From assembly GCA_012027055.1 (NCBI GenBank), contig VEPF01000361.1, positions 1 to 9,081 of the forward strand: DNA of 9,081 bases, in the 5' to 3' direction. Positions 8,701 to 9,081 of the stretch are shown one piece after another; positions within the stretch are counted from its first letter, which is position 1, and every line of letters begins with the position of its first letter. Source of the DNA: Gemmatimonadota bacterium. GTDB taxonomy: Bacteria > Gemmatimonadota > Gemmatimonadetes > Longimicrobiales > RSA9. Made by a program: the position numbers and the translations under genes. The notes below the pieces were generated by a model, which was not told the DNA's origin, searched no databases, and worked only from the letters and a program-made list of their open reading frames with translations.

Positions 8701-9081
8701 ATCGCTCGCGCCGTTCACCGCCACCCCGCCCCCGCCCCGCAACGGCACGCGGTACAGGCGGTAGTCGGTACCGGGCTGCGTCTGGTCCCGCACCAGGTAC
8801 TCGTTGGGCTTGTCGAGCTCCACGACGTAGCGGAAGTAGGGTCCGTCATCCTGGTTCAGGACGCCGTCCCCGTTCAGGTCCTCCGTGTCCCGCAGGCCGT
8901 TCCCGCGCGTGCAGTTGGCCCGCGGATCGCCGAACGGGTAGGGCAGCGTGGGATCCACCTCGCAGGGCTGGTTCCAGAGCCCGCGCTTGGCCATCTCCGT
9001 TCCCCACACCTCCCGCTGCGCCAGCCTGGCTTCTTCGTCCAGGATCCCGATGCCCCACTGCTCGTTGTCCGGGTAGCGGCC
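5761..9081 (-). CDS. sprA: SprA-family outer-membrane translocon of type IX secretion, C-terminal part (5' end outside window)
   Basis: SprA is a giant outer-membrane beta-barrel that forms the T9SS protein-conducting pore and is needed for gliding in Bacteroidota. The frame is open to the right edge and gives 1106 residues, roughly half of a typical SprA (over 2000 residues); the true start is outside, and the GTG at 9007-9009 is internal. Recalled SprA-like landmarks, in fragment numbering, are: YPDNE near residues 3-7; DLNGDGVLNQDD at 68-79 followed by a Y/F-rich strand; a WRFVRHLRLTV...RIVGSRW stretch at about 130-164; SLRIGYTDLEPGE at 232-244; a beta-sandwich-like segment ending in GEVWIDDLRV at 393-402; and DKLLPASWGMDLPLSV at 462-477. 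From there to the end, alternating polar and hydrophobic strands rich in R, S, T and aromatic residues fit a barrel wall. The TGA stop overlaps the next gene's start. The family call is strong. Real secretion function would need the rest of the T9SS (SprE, SprT, GldKLMN homologues), none of which is visible here. Confidence 0.88.
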   Translation of the reverse strand, partial: GRYPDNEQWGIGILDEEARLAQREVWGTEMAKRGLWNQPCEVDPTLPYPFGDPRANCTRGNGLRDTEDLNGDGVLNQDDGPYFRYVVELDKPNEYLVRDQTQPGTDYRLYRVPLRGGGGVAVNGASDATWRFVRHLRLTVAGALGPSGVRTFSLARMRIVGSRWSKRDVTGVVRGLLDGEEGLGSAGTDVRVGPVSQLTDGSKYRRPPFVGEQTQDPQSSIGATGVEYNEKSLRIGYTDLEPGERAEAFYHYAQQPRNFLTYRELRLWAVARQGTWGQASGERLLLKLGTDPGNYYLYQTRLKAATGTRPIDAAGADWLPELVIDFGPWLELRAEAERRLVAQGERTTGQDTVWSADSTYAMVFESRARAPNLAASRELALAVYNGGLGSTTGEVWIDDLRVGAPERGAGTAAALNLDFNAGDFLTGAVGYARQSDVVRQLNEEPRYLGSGDFTVTADVHLDKLLPASWGMDLPLSVTHTSSSQDPTFLAQSDVVAGRLEGLRRTGSDVTRVGIRLQKLTPSTNPLLGLLVDGTTLRAGYSAASTSAITARNETGGLDAELNWRRDLGARTIDAGPGVLVGLWRRVAPARLERAVAFRRALESRLRWTPDLLTFGSGFANQQDRAWRYEGILDLPGDSAVAPFESPRRTLRNDATLSFQPFAALDATLSLSSDRDLLDPVEASEDVVVRAALERARGRFAGLDVGWETSRTLSSIWSYRPTIAAWLRVEYSSEGRFSTGRSSSYLQYSTTAAGDTVVALQRRFDNERRTTRRVSVRPAELFRDWLGPPDSVPGFAGRVRRLLGGLEPLDLNWSRTLGSSYEREARLPGLAYQLAWGDLHSLRYAAGDTAARAQERQEFRAGTGVALGKSLSFGFTYRTSSTTNVDARAGLRQADARAWPGVRLSVRSLVLPGVGAWVPSLTFGAGVERVRRTSLIGTAGQLRGSTGLDVPLNLTASIVTGKTPLTLTYTGRLSFGDSFDPTGKAQDAANTHNLSLTGMLQPPAGMSAKLKDPISVSLTLAQNGQNRCRALSSLSETCVPYLDQYTRSASLRVDTRVTDLRVGAQVDYTGRDSYVGTRNGTDQFQLMLFGEFNFSAGQLPASFGEIR
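5770..5775 (-). promoter_or_regulatory. Ribosome binding site for the GTG start of the M28 lipoprotein
   Basis: GGAGAG on the minus strand lies inside the last codons of sprA, 5 bases before the GTG at 5764. It supports that start. An ATG at 5752, four codons in, also has a fair GAGG 6 bases ahead. The GTG start is preferred because it adds an arginine to the n-region of the signal peptide and creates a GTGA stop-start overlap with sprA. Confidence 0.55.

Overview
The window is a compact gene block from a high-GC, Gram-negative-type bacterium. All genes lie on the minus strand, so transcription runs from the right edge (9081) to the left edge (1). In transcription order they are: the C-terminal part of a SprA-family outer-membrane translocon (cut by the window edge), a lipoprotein of the M28 / glutaminyl-cyclase family, a possible 46-residue small ORF, a ComEA-type DNA-binding protein, and the type IV pilus motor genes pilB, pilT and pilC. 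No RNA genes, insertion sequences, CRISPR arrays or large repeats were seen.

Organism: SprA is the pore of the type IX secretion system (T9SS), best known from Bacteroidota, but the very GC-rich codon use here is unlike most of that phylum. SprA homologues also occur in high-GC relatives such as Gemmatimonadota. The pilB-pilT-pilC order is widespread and is also the Myxococcus order. Gemmatimonadota or a neighbouring lineage is the best guess, with moderate confidence; 16S or marker genes are not in view.

Right part (4662-9081): sprA ends in a TGA that overlaps the GTG start of the M28 lipoprotein (GTGA). That gene's TGA overlaps an ATG (TGATG) opening a 46-codon ORF. The small ORF's own TGA overlaps the ATG of comEA (ATGA). 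Taken literally, this is an unbroken chain of translationally coupled genes. The M28 protein resembles bacterial glutaminyl cyclases, which form N-terminal pyroglutamate on exported proteins. Its pairing with a T9SS pore is the most suggestive functional link here.

Left part (13-4665): comEA, then an 88-base gap with a possible promoter, then pilB (extension ATPase with an N-terminal MshEN domain), pilT (retraction ATPase, overlapping pilB by ATGA) and pilC (inner-membrane platform, 33 bases after pilT). ComEA beside a pilus motor set suggests a DNA-uptake pilus, possibly also used for twitching. The pilin, secretin and assembly genes are not in the window. The sequence ends 12 bases after pilC.

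No wholly unknown system is visible. The points most worth checking are the SprA-glutaminyl cyclase coupling, the bridging small ORF, and motif changes in PilT and in the PilB c-di-GMP-binding domain.
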